Assembly: GCA_902786245.1 (NCBI GenBank)
Contig: CADABS010000032.1
Span: forward strand, 1 to 33,748
DNA: 33,748 nt
Source: an uncultured Erysipelotrichaceae bacterium
GTDB lineage: Bacteria; Bacillota_I; Bacilli_A; Erysipelotrichales; Erysipelotrichaceae
Direction: 5' to 3'
Shown: positions 6,468 to 17,370 of the stretch, piece by piece
Layout: the number at the start of each line of letters is the position of its first letter
How positions within the stretch are numbered: position 1 is the stretch's first letter
Position numbers and translations under genes: made by a program
Notes under the pieces: model-generated
What the model was told of the DNA's origin: nothing
Database searches by the model: none
The model's input: the letters and a program-made list of their open reading frames with translations, nothing else

Positions 6468-8879
6468 ATGGAAAACAGAGAACACTTCGGCACACTGACA
6501 GAAAGAATGCAGGCATTCCGGGAAGAAGTTCTTGATGAGAAACCTTATGTGGACGCGGAAAGAGCAGTTCTGGCGACAGAAGCATATAAAGAAAACAGAA
6601 ACCAGCCGAGAGTCATGATGAGAGCACTGATGCTTAAAAAGATTCTTGAAAACATGTCAATCTATATTGAAGATAAAACTCTGCTTGCCGGCAACCAGGC
6701 GACAAAAAACAGAAACGCACCTGTCTTTCCGGAATATACATTGAAGTTTGTGATTGATGAACTGGATCTCTTCGAGAAAAGAGACGGCGATGTCTTCTAT
6801 ATTACGGAAGAAACGAAGGAACAGCTCAGATCCATTGCCCTGTTCTGGGAAAACAACAACCTGCGGGCAAGGGGCGAAGCGTTACTGCCGGATGAAGTTT
6901 CCGTCTTTATGGAAACAGGCGTCTTCGGAATGGAAGGAAAGCTCAATGCCGGCGATGCCCACCTGGCTGTCAATTACGAAAAGGTCTTAAAGGAAGGCTT
7001 AAGGGGATATGAGGAAAGAACAAGAACTTTGAAAGAAAGTCTTGATCTGGCCGATCCGGAATCGATTGACAAATATGTTTTCTATAAGGCAGTTCTCATT
7101 GTCATCGATGCCGTGCATACCTTCGCAAAGAGATACAGCACTCTGGCTGCGGAAATGGCAGAAAAGGAAAATGACCCGGCAAGAAAGGCAGAGCTGCAGG
7201 AAATGAGCAGGATCTGCGCAAGAGTTCCCTATGAACCGGCTTCTTCCTTCCATGAAGCAGTGCAGTCAGTCTGGTTCATCCAGCTGATCCTGCAGATCGA
7301 ATCCAACGGCCATTCCTTAAGTTACGGCAGATTCGATCAGTACATGTATCCGTATTTCATCAATGATCTGAAGAGTGAAAGAATCACAAAGGCAGAAGCG
7401 CTGGAACTTCTGACATGTCTTTGGATCAAGACACTGACGGTCAATAAGGTCAGAAGCCAGGCGCATACATTAAGCTCTGCCGGTTCTCCGATGTATCAGA
7501 ATGTTACGATCGGCGGACAGACAGCGGATAAAAAGGATGCGGTCAATGAACTCAGTTTCCTGGTTCTGCAGTCGGTTGCCCAGACAAGACTGACACAGCC
7601 GAACCTGACAGTCAGATACCATGCCAACCTGAACAGACAGTTCTTCGATGAATGCATTGAGGTCATGAAACTCGGCTTCGGCATGCCGGCACTGAACAAC
7701 GATGAGATCATCATCCCGTCCTTTATCAGCTGGGGTGTCAAAGAAGAAGACGCATACAACTACAGTGCCATCGGCTGCGTGGAAACAGCCGTACCCGGCA
7801 AATGGGGATACAGATGCACCGGCATGTCCTATGTCAATTTCCCGAGACTTCTCTTATGCGCGATGAATAACGGCGTTGATCTTACTTCCGGAAAGAGATT
7901 CACAAAAGGCTATGGATATTTCACGGAATGGAAAGATTTCGATGAACTCATGGATGTCTGGGACAGGACAGTCCGGGAGTTCACAAGATACAGCGTCATC
8001 GTGGAAAACGCGATCGATAAGGCAAGCGAAAGAGATGTACCGGATATTCTCTGTTCCGCTCTGACCGATGACTGCATCGGCAGGGGAAAGACAATCAAGG
8101 AAGGCGGTGCAGTCTATGACTTCATCTCCGGTCTGCAGGTAGGCATTGCCAACATGGCGGACTCTCTTGAAGCAATCAAGAAACTTGTCTATGACGAAAA
8201 GAAAATCACACCTCAGCAGCTGTGGGATGCCATTCTCGATGACTTCCAGAGCGAGGAAAACAGGAGAATCCAGGATATGCTCATCGATGCGCCGAAGTAC
8301 GGCAATGACAACGATGAAGTCGATCAGCTGGTTGTCAAAGCATATGACAGCTATCTGGATGAAATCAGAAAGTATCCGAACACCAGGTATGCAAGAGGAC
8401 CGATCGGCGGTATCCGCTATGGCGGGACATCATCCATCTCCGCAAATGTCGGACAGGGTATGGGAACCATGGCAACACCGGACGGCAGAAATGCCCGTGA
8501 ACCGCTGGCAGAAGGGTGCTCACCGGCCCATAACGCCGATAAGAACGGACCGACTGCAGTCTTCAAGTCAGTCACCAAGCTTCCGACGGAAAAGATTACC
8601 GGCGGCGTGCTGCTCAATCAGAAGATGACGCCGCAGATGTTATCGACGGAAGAAAACAAGCAGAAGCTGGAGATGCTGCTGAGGGCGTTCTTCAACCGGC
8701 TGCACGGATATCATGTACAGTACAATATCGTCTCCAGAGAAACACTTCTGGATGCCCAGGCGCACCCGGAGAAACATAAAGACCTGATCGTCAGAGTCGC
8801 AGGATACAGCGCATTCTTCAATGTCCTGTCCAAAAAGACACAGGACGATATTATCGGCAGAACAGAACAGTCACTGTAA
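6468..8879 (+). CDS. YbiW-like glycyl-radical enzyme, predicted 1,5-anhydroglucitol-6-phosphate lyase
   Basis: This 803-residue protein is full length for the family. The catalytic cysteine is C437 in SAIGCVETAVPGKWG, with E439 as partner. The radical-bearing residue is G779 in RVAGYSAFF. A single Cys and the GCVE motif exclude pyruvate formate-lyase, which has CC. The context AIGCxETAVxGKWGYRCTGMS, ESNGHSLSYGRFDQYMYPYF and NEIVIP-like NDEIIIPSF closely match E. coli YbiW as I recall it, much more than PflD. YbiW has been reported to open the ring of 1,5-anhydroglucitol-6-phosphate to 1-deoxyfructose-6-phosphate. The next gene is an FsaA-like aldolase, the reported partner. The ribosome binding site is AAAGGAAAGG. 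The substrate is inferred from homology and neighbours. Confidence 0.93.
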   Translation: MENREHFGTLTERMQAFREEVLDEKPYVDAERAVLATEAYKENRNQPRVMMRALMLKKILENMSIYIEDKTLLAGNQATKNRNAPVFPEYTLKFVIDELDLFEKRDGDVFYITEETKEQLRSIALFWENNNLRARGEALLPDEVSVFMETGVFGMEGKLNAGDAHLAVNYEKVLKEGLRGYEERTRTLKESLDLADPESIDKYVFYKAVLIVIDAVHTFAKRYSTLAAEMAEKENDPARKAELQEMSRICARVPYEPASSFHEAVQSVWFIQLILQIESNGHSLSYGRFDQYMYPYFINDLKSERITKAEALELLTCLWIKTLTVNKVRSQAHTLSSAGSPMYQNVTIGGQTADKKDAVNELSFLVLQSVAQTRLTQPNLTVRYHANLNRQFFDECIEVMKLGFGMPALNNDEIIIPSFISWGVKEEDAYNYSAIGCVETAVPGKWGYRCTGMSYVNFPRLLLCAMNNGVDLTSGKRFTKGYGYFTEWKDFDELMDVWDRTVREFTRYSVIVENAIDKASERDVPDILCSALTDDCIGRGKTIKEGGAVYDFISGLQVGIANMADSLEAIKKLVYDEKKITPQQLWDAILDDFQSEENRRIQDMLIDAPKYGNDNDEVDQLVVKAYDSYLDEIRKYPNTRYARGPIGGIRYGGTSSISANVGQGMGTMATPDGRNAREPLAEGCSPAHNADKNGPTAVFKSVTKLPTEKITGGVLLNQKMTPQMLSTEENKQKLEMLLRAFFNRLHGYHVQYNIVSRETLLDAQAHPEKHKDLIVRVAGYSAFFNVLSKKTQDDIIGRTEQSL

Positions 8880-8897
8880 AGGAAAGAAGGAAAAAAG

Positions 8898-9575
8898 ATG
8901 AAACTGTTTATTGATGATGCAAATCTTGAAGCAATCAAAGAGATCAATGAGTATTACCCGGTTGACGGAGTCACCACCAACCCCAGCATTCTTGCCAAGG
9001 CCAAAAGAGATCCCCGCGAAACATTGAAAATGATCCGGGAGATCATCGGTGAAGACAAGATCATCTTTGCCCAGGCTGTCGATCTCACATTTGAGGGAAT
9101 GCTCAAAGACGCTCATATGATTATTGAACTGCTCGGAAAGAATACGGTCGTCAAGATTCCTTCCACACCGACAGGATTCAAGGCAATGATGGCCTTAAAG
9201 AAAGAAGGCATCACAACCTGCGGTACAGTCGTCTATACACCGATGCAGGCATATCTTGCGGCCAAGGCAGGTGCTTCCTATGTCGCTCCGTATGTCAACC
9301 GCATTGACAACATGGGCTATGACGGAATTAGTGTCGTGAAGAAGATTCAGAATATTCTTGAAAACAACGGCATGGACTGTGAAGTTCTGGCAGCTTCCTT
9401 CAAGAACAGCCAGCAGGTTCTGGAACTGGCGGAATACGGTATCGCCAATGCCACCTGCGGTGCCGATGTCATCCGTGCCTTTGTAAAAAATGCCGCAATC
9501 GACGGAGCAGTGCAGGATTTCGTCGATGACTTTGAAGCACTCACAGGCAGAACATCCATGTCTGAACTTGACTGA
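8898..9575 (+). CDS. fsa: Fructose-6-phosphate aldolase / transaldolase-like (FsaA type)
   Basis: This 225-residue protein is the size of the short transaldolase-like aldolases. The Schiff-base lysine is K86 in VVKIPSTPTG. GVTTNPS (residues 24-30), TCGTVVYTPMQAYLAAKAGA, APYVNRID and LAASFKNSQQ all match E. coli FsaA closely. FSA enzymes cleave fructose-6-phosphate and, better, 1-deoxyfructose-6-phosphate to glyceraldehyde-3-phosphate plus dihydroxyacetone or hydroxyacetone. The gene starts 18 bases after the glycyl-radical enzyme stop with a GGAAAGAAGG-type site and ends at a terminator, so the two form one operon. The same pairing occurs in E. coli (ybiW with fsaA, pflD with fsaB), which supports the predicted pathway. 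A classical pentose-phosphate transaldolase is less likely. Confidence 0.94.
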   Translation: MKLFIDDANLEAIKEINEYYPVDGVTTNPSILAKAKRDPRETLKMIREIIGEDKIIFAQAVDLTFEGMLKDAHMIIELLGKNTVVKIPSTPTGFKAMMALKKEGITTCGTVVYTPMQAYLAAKAGASYVAPYVNRIDNMGYDGISVVKKIQNILENNGMDCEVLAASFKNSQQVLELAEYGIANATCGADVIRAFVKNAAIDGAVQDFVDDFEALTGRTSMSELD

Positions 9576-9626
9576 GATTAAACGGACGATATCTGTCATC
9601 CGGATTTCTGAGAGATCATAACAAAA

Positions 9627-9646
9627 CACCCGTCATCTGACGGGTG
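9627..9646. terminator. Bidirectional terminator between fsa and the MFS gene
   Basis: CACCCGTC (9627-9634) pairs with GACGGGTG (9639-9646) around ATCT. Leftward it is followed by TGTTTTGTTATG, a good U-tract for the MFS transcript. Rightward GCTTTC is a weaker tract for fsa. A near-identical copy is at 4473-4492. Confidence 0.85.
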
Positions 9647-9669
9647 CTTTCAGGATCATCTGCAGGGAA

Positions 9670-12338
<2,669 letters not shown>

Positions 12339-12392
12339 TTACGGTATAAGTATAATCAATTGCCGGACATATTACTAATGCCTATACTGATT

Positions 12393-12427
12393 ATCATTAT
12401 ATGCCTGCAAAGCATATGATGATATGC
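12393..12427. promoter_or_regulatory. Inverted repeat between the GH1 and MATE genes
   Basis: ATCATTATATGC (12393-12404) and GCATATGATGAT (12412-12423) match as inverted arms at 11 of 12 positions around CTGCAAA. A second perfect pair GCATAT/ATATGC (12412-12417 and 12422-12427) overlaps the right arm. It lies in the 173-base divergent intergenic region, so it could be an operator for either gene. No regulator can be named. Confidence 0.4.
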
Positions 12428-12490
12428 AGAATATCTTATTGGAACTTCCGACCGGATATGTAAAAATATGCACACAGACAGGAGGCTCAT

Positions 12491-13876
12491 ATGATTGCAT
12501 GGATTGAAAAATGGATCGAACCGAAATATCAGGTCGAAGAAAGCCGGAAGCGGTTTTCCAACCGGCAGCTTCGGCGGATGATGATTCCTCTTTTTATTGA
12601 GCAGCTTCTTCTGATGATCGTCGGACTGGCGGATACGATGATGGTTTCCCATGCCGGTGAAGCAACCGTATCCGGTGTATCTCTGGATACAATGATCTAT
12701 ACGATCTTCATTCTGATCTTTTCTTCGCTGGGTGCCGGCGGCGGTGTTATCGTTTCCCAGTACATCGGCAGACAGGACAGAGAAAACGGAAATACTGCAG
12801 CTTCGCAGGTCTTTCTGGTATCCTTTTTGATTTCCATCGTATTAATGATCGTATTGCTGGGAACAGGAAACATGATTCTGCATCTGCTGTATCCGAGCGT
12901 CGATCCGGCAGTCATGGATGCCTGCCGCACCTATCTCTGGATCGTTACGCTTTCGTTCCCTGCCAATGCCGTCTATAATGCCGGAACGGCTTTATACAGA
13001 TCCATGGGAAAGACATCGGTCACGATGCGGGTCTCCATGGTCATGAATATGATCAATATCGTCGGCAATGCTATCGGTATCTTTGTTCTGCATGCCGGCG
13101 CTGCCGGCATTGCCTGGCCGACAACCATATCCTGGTATGCGGCAGCGGTGATCATGACATATCTCTGCTTCTCAAAGCAGAACACTGTCTTTATCGAATG
13201 GAAAAAGATCATCCGGGTGAACCGTGAAATGATTTCCAAAATCATGAGCGTTGCGATTCCGAATGCAGTTGAAGGCGGTCTGTTCCAGCTGGCAAAGGTC
13301 GTCCTGGGATCGCTCATCGCAACATTCGGCACTGCCCAGATCGCAGCCAACGGTATCGGACAGACGATCTGGTCTCTGGCGGCAGTTGTCACCAGTTCCA
13401 TGAGCCCGGTCTTCATTACCGTAATCGGTCAGTGTATCGGTGCGGACGACAGAGAAGCTGCGAAGTACTATCTCTGGAAACTGCTGCGGATGACAACGAT
13501 CCTGACATTTGTCTGGAATGCACTGGTACTGCTTGCACTTCCGGTGCTGCTGCCGCTGTATGATATTTCCGAGGAAACAAGGCAGCTGCTCATTATCATC
13601 GTTTTCATCCATAATCTGTTCTGCGGTACGATCGGTGCTTTCTTCGGTCCGATGTCATCCGGTTTCAGGGCAGCCGGCGATGTGAAATTCACCATGGTTG
13701 TGTCCATATTCTGCACCGTGATCTTCCGTACATCCATGTCGTTCCTGCTCTGTTCGGGACTGCGTATGGGTGTCATCGGCATTGCCATTGCCATGGTCAT
13801 GGACTGGGCACTGAAGGGAATCATTCTGGTGATCCGGGAAAGAACCGGAAAATGGCTCAGCCATACGCTGATATAA
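12491..13876 (+). CDS. MATE-family multidrug/metabolite exporter
   Basis: This 461-residue protein has about 12 membrane segments and MATE hallmarks: MIPLFIEQLLLMIVGLADTM at the N-terminus, GAGGGVIVSQYIG, and NAVYNAGTALYRSMGKT in the first half, with PNAVEGGLFQLAK opening the second. MATE proteins export cationic drugs or metabolites using Na+ or H+ gradients. The ATG at 12491 has GGAGG six bases upstream. It is a single-gene unit ending at the hairpin at 13888-13918 and convergent with the LysR gene. The substrate cannot be read from the sequence. Confidence 0.92.
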   Translation: MIAWIEKWIEPKYQVEESRKRFSNRQLRRMMIPLFIEQLLLMIVGLADTMMVSHAGEATVSGVSLDTMIYTIFILIFSSLGAGGGVIVSQYIGRQDRENGNTAASQVFLVSFLISIVLMIVLLGTGNMILHLLYPSVDPAVMDACRTYLWIVTLSFPANAVYNAGTALYRSMGKTSVTMRVSMVMNMINIVGNAIGIFVLHAGAAGIAWPTTISWYAAAVIMTYLCFSKQNTVFIEWKKIIRVNREMISKIMSVAIPNAVEGGLFQLAKVVLGSLIATFGTAQIAANGIGQTIWSLAAVVTSSMSPVFITVIGQCIGADDREAAKYYLWKLLRMTTILTFVWNALVLLALPVLLPLYDISEETRQLLIIIVFIHNLFCGTIGAFFGPMSSGFRAAGDVKFTMVVSIFCTVIFRTSMSFLLCSGLRMGVIGIAIAMVMDWALKGIILVIRERTGKWLSHTLI

Positions 13877-13887
13877 ACATATACTTA

Positions 13888-13918
13888 AAAAGAAGTCCGT
13901 GTGAACTGGACTTCTTTT
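13888..13918. terminator. Bidirectional terminator between MATE and LysR genes
   Basis: AAAAGAAGTCC (13888-13898) and GGACTTCTTTT (13908-13918) form an 11-bp stem with a nine-base loop and A/T tails on both sides. It serves both convergent genes. Confidence 0.85.
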
Positions 13919-13929
13919 CAGGTTATGCA

Positions 13930-14814
13930 TTACTGACCGATGCCGCAGAGATCCCTGATCACAGTGAAGAATTCATCTGCAGCAGGGGTAAGCGGCACAC
14001 CTTTTTTATAGGCAAGGACCGTACCTGAGGCAAGAGTGGGATACAGCGGTATCTTGATGAGTTCGGAAGTATCATAGCCGGACAGCGAACCGTCGATGAT
14101 CAGTGCCACTGCATCGCTGGCCATGACGATTTCCGCAGCTGTCGTGCTGAGATTGCTCGTATAGGCGATATCCGGTTCATTGTCAGCCTGAAACCAGTTG
14201 AAGACTTCCGCCCGGACACCGGAGCGCTCCGGAAAGACAAGTTTCTGATGCATCAGGTCTTTTACCCGGATCTGTTTTCTGTCTGCCAGGGCATGGTTGA
14301 TGCGCATCAATGCGACCCAGCGTTCCTTTTCCGGCAGGCGGATGAAACTGTATTTTTCAACGCTGACCGGTTCGAGAAGAATGCCGAAATCCGCCAGACC
14401 GCTGTCGATTCTTTCCTGTACCAGATCGGCAGTTCCGGTGAAGATGGAGAAATGCACTTTCGGATATTTCTGCCGCATGATCTCGCAGGCTCTGATCATC
14501 AGCGCATTGGCCGCAAGACCGCCTGTGCCGATCGTCAGCTGGCCGGAAATGTCTTTTTCTTTTTCGTTCAGTTCTTCCATCGTTCTGTCCGCAAGGTCGA
14601 CGATTTCCTGCGCTCTTCTGCGCAGAAGGAGACCTTCTTCGGTGAGGATGATCCGCTTTGATCCCCGCCTGAAAAGCATTGTTCCGGTCTCTTCTTCCAG
14701 AGCGGCCAGCTGCCGGCTGAGAGTAGGCTGGGTGATATTGAGGTATTCAGCTGCCCGTGAGATGTTTTCTTCTCTGGCGACTGCGAGAAAATAGCGCAAT
14801 ACTCTGATTTCCAT
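13930..14814 (-). CDS. LysR-family transcriptional regulator
   Basis: This 294-residue protein has the standard LysR layout. A winged HTH is at residues 1-60 (LRYFLAVAREENISRAAEYL, then ITQPTLSRQLAALEEETG and LFRRGSKRIILTEEG). A linker helix and a two-lobe effector domain (QLTIGTGGLAAN, LADFGILLEP, VFPERSG) follow. AAGGAAAGACC precedes the ATG. LysR proteins usually regulate a divergent neighbour. Here the upstream neighbour on the same strand is a truncated transporter remnant, so the original target may be lost or may be elsewhere. The effector is unknown. Confidence 0.94.
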   Translation of the reverse strand: MEIRVLRYFLAVAREENISRAAEYLNITQPTLSRQLAALEEETGTMLFRRGSKRIILTEEGLLLRRRAQEIVDLADRTMEELNEKEKDISGQLTIGTGGLAANALMIRACEIMRQKYPKVHFSIFTGTADLVQERIDSGLADFGILLEPVSVEKYSFIRLPEKERWVALMRINHALADRKQIRVKDLMHQKLVFPERSGVRAEVFNWFQADNEPDIAYTSNLSTTAAEIVMASDAVALIIDGSLSGYDTSELIKIPLYPTLASGTVLAYKKGVPLTPAADEFFTVIRDLCGIGQ

Positions 14815-14849
14815 GGTCTTTCCTTTCTGCTGTTCACGGATACTATCAT

Positions 14850-14855
14850 ATTATA
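14850..14855 (-). promoter_or_regulatory. -10 box of the LysR gene
   Basis: TATAAT on the leftward strand lies about 35 bases before the LysR ATG. A small inverted repeat CAGAA/TTCTG (14856-14869) sits directly upstream of it and may be an autoregulatory site. No convincing -35 box was found. Confidence 0.4.
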
Positions 14856-14902
14856 CAGAACTGTTTCTGATCCGGCTGAATGATCAGTGCCAGACACAAA
14901 CA

Positions 14903-14926
14903 GACCCCGAGGGAGTCATCGGGGTC
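14903..14926 (-). terminator. Terminator of the truncated symporter remnant
   Basis: GACCCCGA (14903-14910) pairs with TCGGGGTC (14919-14926). Leftward, TGTTTGTGT follows. It lies about 35 bases past the remnant's stop codon. Confidence 0.65.
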
Positions 14927-14960
14927 ATGTTTATGCATAAGTCTGTGATTGCAGATAGTC

Positions 14961-15113
14961 TCAGCCGCTGTATTCGGCCTTCATGAATCTGGTTTCGATA
15001 TCGTCGAGCTGTCTGCGGAAGATGATGACCAGAGCCACGCCGACCAGTACCGGGAAAGCCATAACTGTCCACATCATCGGAACATAGCCGAGTTTTGCGG
15101 CAACATATCCGCG
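14961..15113 (-). pseudogene. C-terminal remnant of a membrane sugar symporter (GPH/MelB-like)
   Basis: The leftward frame from about 15113 to the TGA at 14961-14963 reads RGYVAAKLGYVPMMWTVMAF, PVLVGVALVIIFRRQL and DDIETRFMKAEYSG. One last membrane helix is followed by a charged tail with a Tyr, as in the C-terminus of glycoside-pentoside-hexuronide symporters. About 50 codons remain of a protein that is normally about 450. The frame is closed by a stop at 15117-15119, exactly where the truncated GH1 fragment begins on the other strand. The family assignment is tentative because only the tail survives. Confidence 0.6.
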
Positions 15114-15541
15114 GCATTAAAAATTCGTATCTGCAGACATCGGACTGGGGCTGGCAGATCGATCCGGAAGGACTGCGCACCTACCCCAACCGCATCTACG
15201 GGCGGTATGAGATCCCGGTGATGGTCGTTGAAAACGGCCTTGGCGCAGACGATGCAAGAAGCGAAGACGGAGAATTCCATGATCAGTACCGCATCGACTA
15301 TCTGCGTGAACATATCCGGGCAATGAGAGAAGCTGCCGAGGATGGCGTTGACCTGCTGGGCTATACGATGTGGGGATGCATTGATCTGGTCAGCGCATCG
15401 ACCGGTGAAATGAAGAAACGCTACAGGTTCGTCTATGTCGACAAAGACAATGACGGAAACGGCGATCTGCACCGTGAAAAGAAAGACTCCTTCTATTGGT
15501 ATCAGAAAGTCATTGCGAGCAACGGAGATGAGCTTGATTGA
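15113..15541 (+). pseudogene. C-terminal remnant of a GH1 6-phospho-beta-glucosidase
   Basis: From [20 protein letters not shown] to the stop, about 142 codons align without gaps to residues 340-479 of the intact enzyme at 10872-12317. They include the nucleophile segment VVENGLG and the phosphate-binding [11 protein letters not shown]. The acid/base half is missing, so it cannot be active. The ATG at 15095 that opens the frame lies in the adjacent symporter remnant and has no ribosome binding site. The intact paralogue differs at many residues, so this is an old second copy and not a recent duplication. Confidence 0.88.
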
Positions 15542-15585
15542 TAATCAGGCCATGCACAGCAGGAGCTGAACTGAAGAATATGAAT

Positions 15586-15606
15586 AAACCGGCGCTGCGC
15601 CGGTTT
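15586..15606. terminator. Bidirectional terminator, GH1 remnant / MATE
   Basis: AAACCGGCGC (15586-15595) and GCGCCGGTTT (15597-15606) form a near-perfect palindrome with a T-tract rightward and an A/T tail leftward. Its right arm touches the MATE stop codon (15606-15608). Confidence 0.85.
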
Positions 15607-16955
15607 TATCGTGCTTTATCAGCTTCTGTCCCGTGATACCACGGTCCTCTGCGGTAGAAGAGAACGGACAGGACCGTTGCGGTGATCCAGCCGATCGGCC
15701 AGGAACACCAGATACCCGTCGAACCGAGAGATGTCTTTGCAAGGATAATGGCAAGGGTGACACGCAGGATCAGATCCGTGAAGGTTGCGGTCATGAATTC
15801 ATTCATGCGTCCTGCTCCGCGCAGGATGCCGTCTGCCACCAGCTTTGCGGAAATGACGGCATAGAAAGGGGATGCGATGCGCAGGAAAGTCAGACCTGTT
15901 TTCATTGCTTCACCGGATGCCTCATTCATAAACAGCATCAGCAGCTGCTTTCCGCCCAGAAGATATAAAGAAGTCAGCACTGCCGACAGGATCCATACCA
16001 TTTTCAGACCGGCCTGGAAGCCTTCCGGTATCCGCTTCAGTTTTCCAGCGCCGATATTCTGCGCCGCATAGTTGGAGACGCCGTTGCCGAGTGTGGTGAA
16101 GGAAGTAATGACCAGATTGTTCAGTTTGATTGCGGCAGAATAGCCTGCGATGACACCGGGACCGAAACCGTTGATGACACTCTGCAGGATGATATTGCCG
16201 ATGGAGATGAAGCTCTGCTGCATGGTGCTGGGCACTGAGATCTTTGCGATCCTGCCGCACAGTTTCCACGAAAACAGGGCATACGTTTCTTCCGTCCGGA
16301 TGCCTTTGAGACGCTTCATTACAACACTGAGTGCCAGTACGCAGCTGATGCCCTGACAGATGAATGTTGCCCAGGCAACGCCTGCGACTCCCATATGCAG
16401 ACCGGCGACAAACCAGATATCCATGAAGATATTGCTGAGGGAAGAGGCAGCCAGGAAATAAAACGGTGTCCTGGAGTCGCCCATAGCCGAGAATATGCCG
16501 TTGGATATGTTATAGAAGAACATGAACGGCAGCCCCCACATATAGATATCAAGATACAGCCGGGAATCCGCCAGGATTTCTGCCGGTGTTCTGATCAGTT
16601 TCAGCAGAGCACCGCAGGAAAGAATGCCTGCGCACATCAGGACTGCACACAGTACGCCGCTTGCGATCATTGCGGTGGATACAGCTTCTTTCATCCGTGC
16701 ATACTGTTTTGCGCCGAAGAAAGTGGACACAGTGACGGAACACCCGATATTGCAGCCGAAGGCAAAGGCAATGAAAATCAAAGTGATTTCATAACTGTTG
16801 CCGACTGCCGCAAGGGCGTTTTCACCGATGAACTTGCCGGCAACCAGACTGTCGGCGATATTGTACAGCTGCTGGAAAATGATACTGCCGAACAGGGGCA
16901 GACAGAACTGCCACAGTACCTTCTCCGCTTTTCCTTCTGTAAGATCTTTATTCAT
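15606..16955 (-). CDS. MATE-family exporter, second copy
   Basis: This protein of about 449 residues has MATE signatures: LPLFGSIIFQQLYNIADSLV, SVTVSTFFGAKQY, NGIFSAMGDSRTP and, in the second half, PSTMQQSFISIGNIILQSVI. It belongs to the NorM/DinF-like branch common in Firmicutes and is only distantly similar to the MATE protein at 12491-13876. The start is taken at the ATG at 16955, with GGAGAATAGGAACGG ahead. The ATG at 16985 lies directly at the -10 box and has no ribosome binding site. It is a single-gene unit. The substrate is unknown. Confidence 0.9.
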   Translation of the reverse strand: MNKDLTEGKAEKVLWQFCLPLFGSIIFQQLYNIADSLVAGKFIGENALAAVGNSYEITLIFIAFAFGCNIGCSVTVSTFFGAKQYARMKEAVSTAMIASGVLCAVLMCAGILSCGALLKLIRTPAEILADSRLYLDIYMWGLPFMFFYNISNGIFSAMGDSRTPFYFLAASSLSNIFMDIWFVAGLHMGVAGVAWATFICQGISCVLALSVVMKRLKGIRTEETYALFSWKLCGRIAKISVPSTMQQSFISIGNIILQSVINGFGPGVIAGYSAAIKLNNLVITSFTTLGNGVSNYAAQNIGAGKLKRIPEGFQAGLKMVWILSAVLTSLYLLGGKQLLMLFMNEASGEAMKTGLTFLRIASPFYAVISAKLVADGILRGAGRMNEFMTATFTDLILRVTLAIILAKTSLGSTGIWCSWPIGWITATVLSVLFYRRGPWYHGTEADKAR

Positions 16956-16987
16956 ACCGTTCCTATTCTCCAAATCCAACGACATAT

Positions 16988-16993
16988 ATTATA
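16988..16993 (-). promoter_or_regulatory. -10 box of the second MATE gene
   Basis: A perfect TATAAT on the leftward strand sits immediately upstream of the in-frame ATG at 16985, which places the transcription start at or after that codon. This supports the 16955 start. The -35 region is poor. Confidence 0.45.
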
Positions 16994-17234
16994 TTTCTGC
17001 AGGTTTCCAAAGTACTATAATTCTTTTCTATTTTTTTATTGCTTTCAGAATATCAGTCACCGGCTGTACAGCTCTTCTGAATAAATTCTTCCGGGAATGA
17101 TGATCACAACCGGCAGAAGATAGGAAACGATAATGACAAATCTGTTACATAAGTAATACAGATGCGATAAATACCCGTGCAATCCGTTTGGAAACTGTAT
17201 ATTCTGTTGTTGAAAAAAAGAGGAGATTTAAATC

Positions 17235-17321
17235 ATGAACTGCTTTTTTCCGGAAAACTCATACGGTGTTTATGACGGACCGGACGGCTGCGGAAACATG
17301 TTTATAGGGATATGTGAATAA
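17235..17321 (+). CDS. Possible 28-residue cysteine-containing peptide
   Basis: A 29-codon frame (with stop) reads MNCFFPENSYGVYDG followed by PDGCGNMFIGICE. AGGAG ends eight to nine bases before its ATG, a better site than many real genes here have. It has three cysteines and no evident signal peptide. It sits in the 415-base gap between the second MATE gene and the clostripain gene, about 50 bases before the latter. It could be a small protein, a leader peptide for the protease gene, or chance. I do not recognise it. Confidence 0.4.
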   Translation: MNCFFPENSYGVYDGPDGCGNMFIGICE

Positions 17322-17327
17322 ATTGCA

Positions 17328-17336
17328 TGATATAAT
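17328..17336 (+). promoter_or_regulatory. Extended -10 promoter of the clostripain gene
   Basis: TGATATAAT is a perfect extended -10 element (TG, one base, TATAAT) about 35 bases before the 17371 start codon. No -35 box is needed for this class. Confidence 0.55.
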
Positions 17337-17370
17337 TTATCTAAATTGAAGTATGGGTGGAGGGAAGAAT

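Noticed and set aside
6468-8879. Pyruvate formate-lyase annotation of the glycyl-radical enzyme
   Set aside because: The active-site motif is GCVE with a single cysteine, not the adjacent CC of pyruvate formate-lyase, and the neighbours fit YbiW.
14884-15180. 98-codon leftward frame across the scar
   Set aside because: It is out of frame with the recognisable symporter tail and crosses the junction into antisense of the GH1 remnant.
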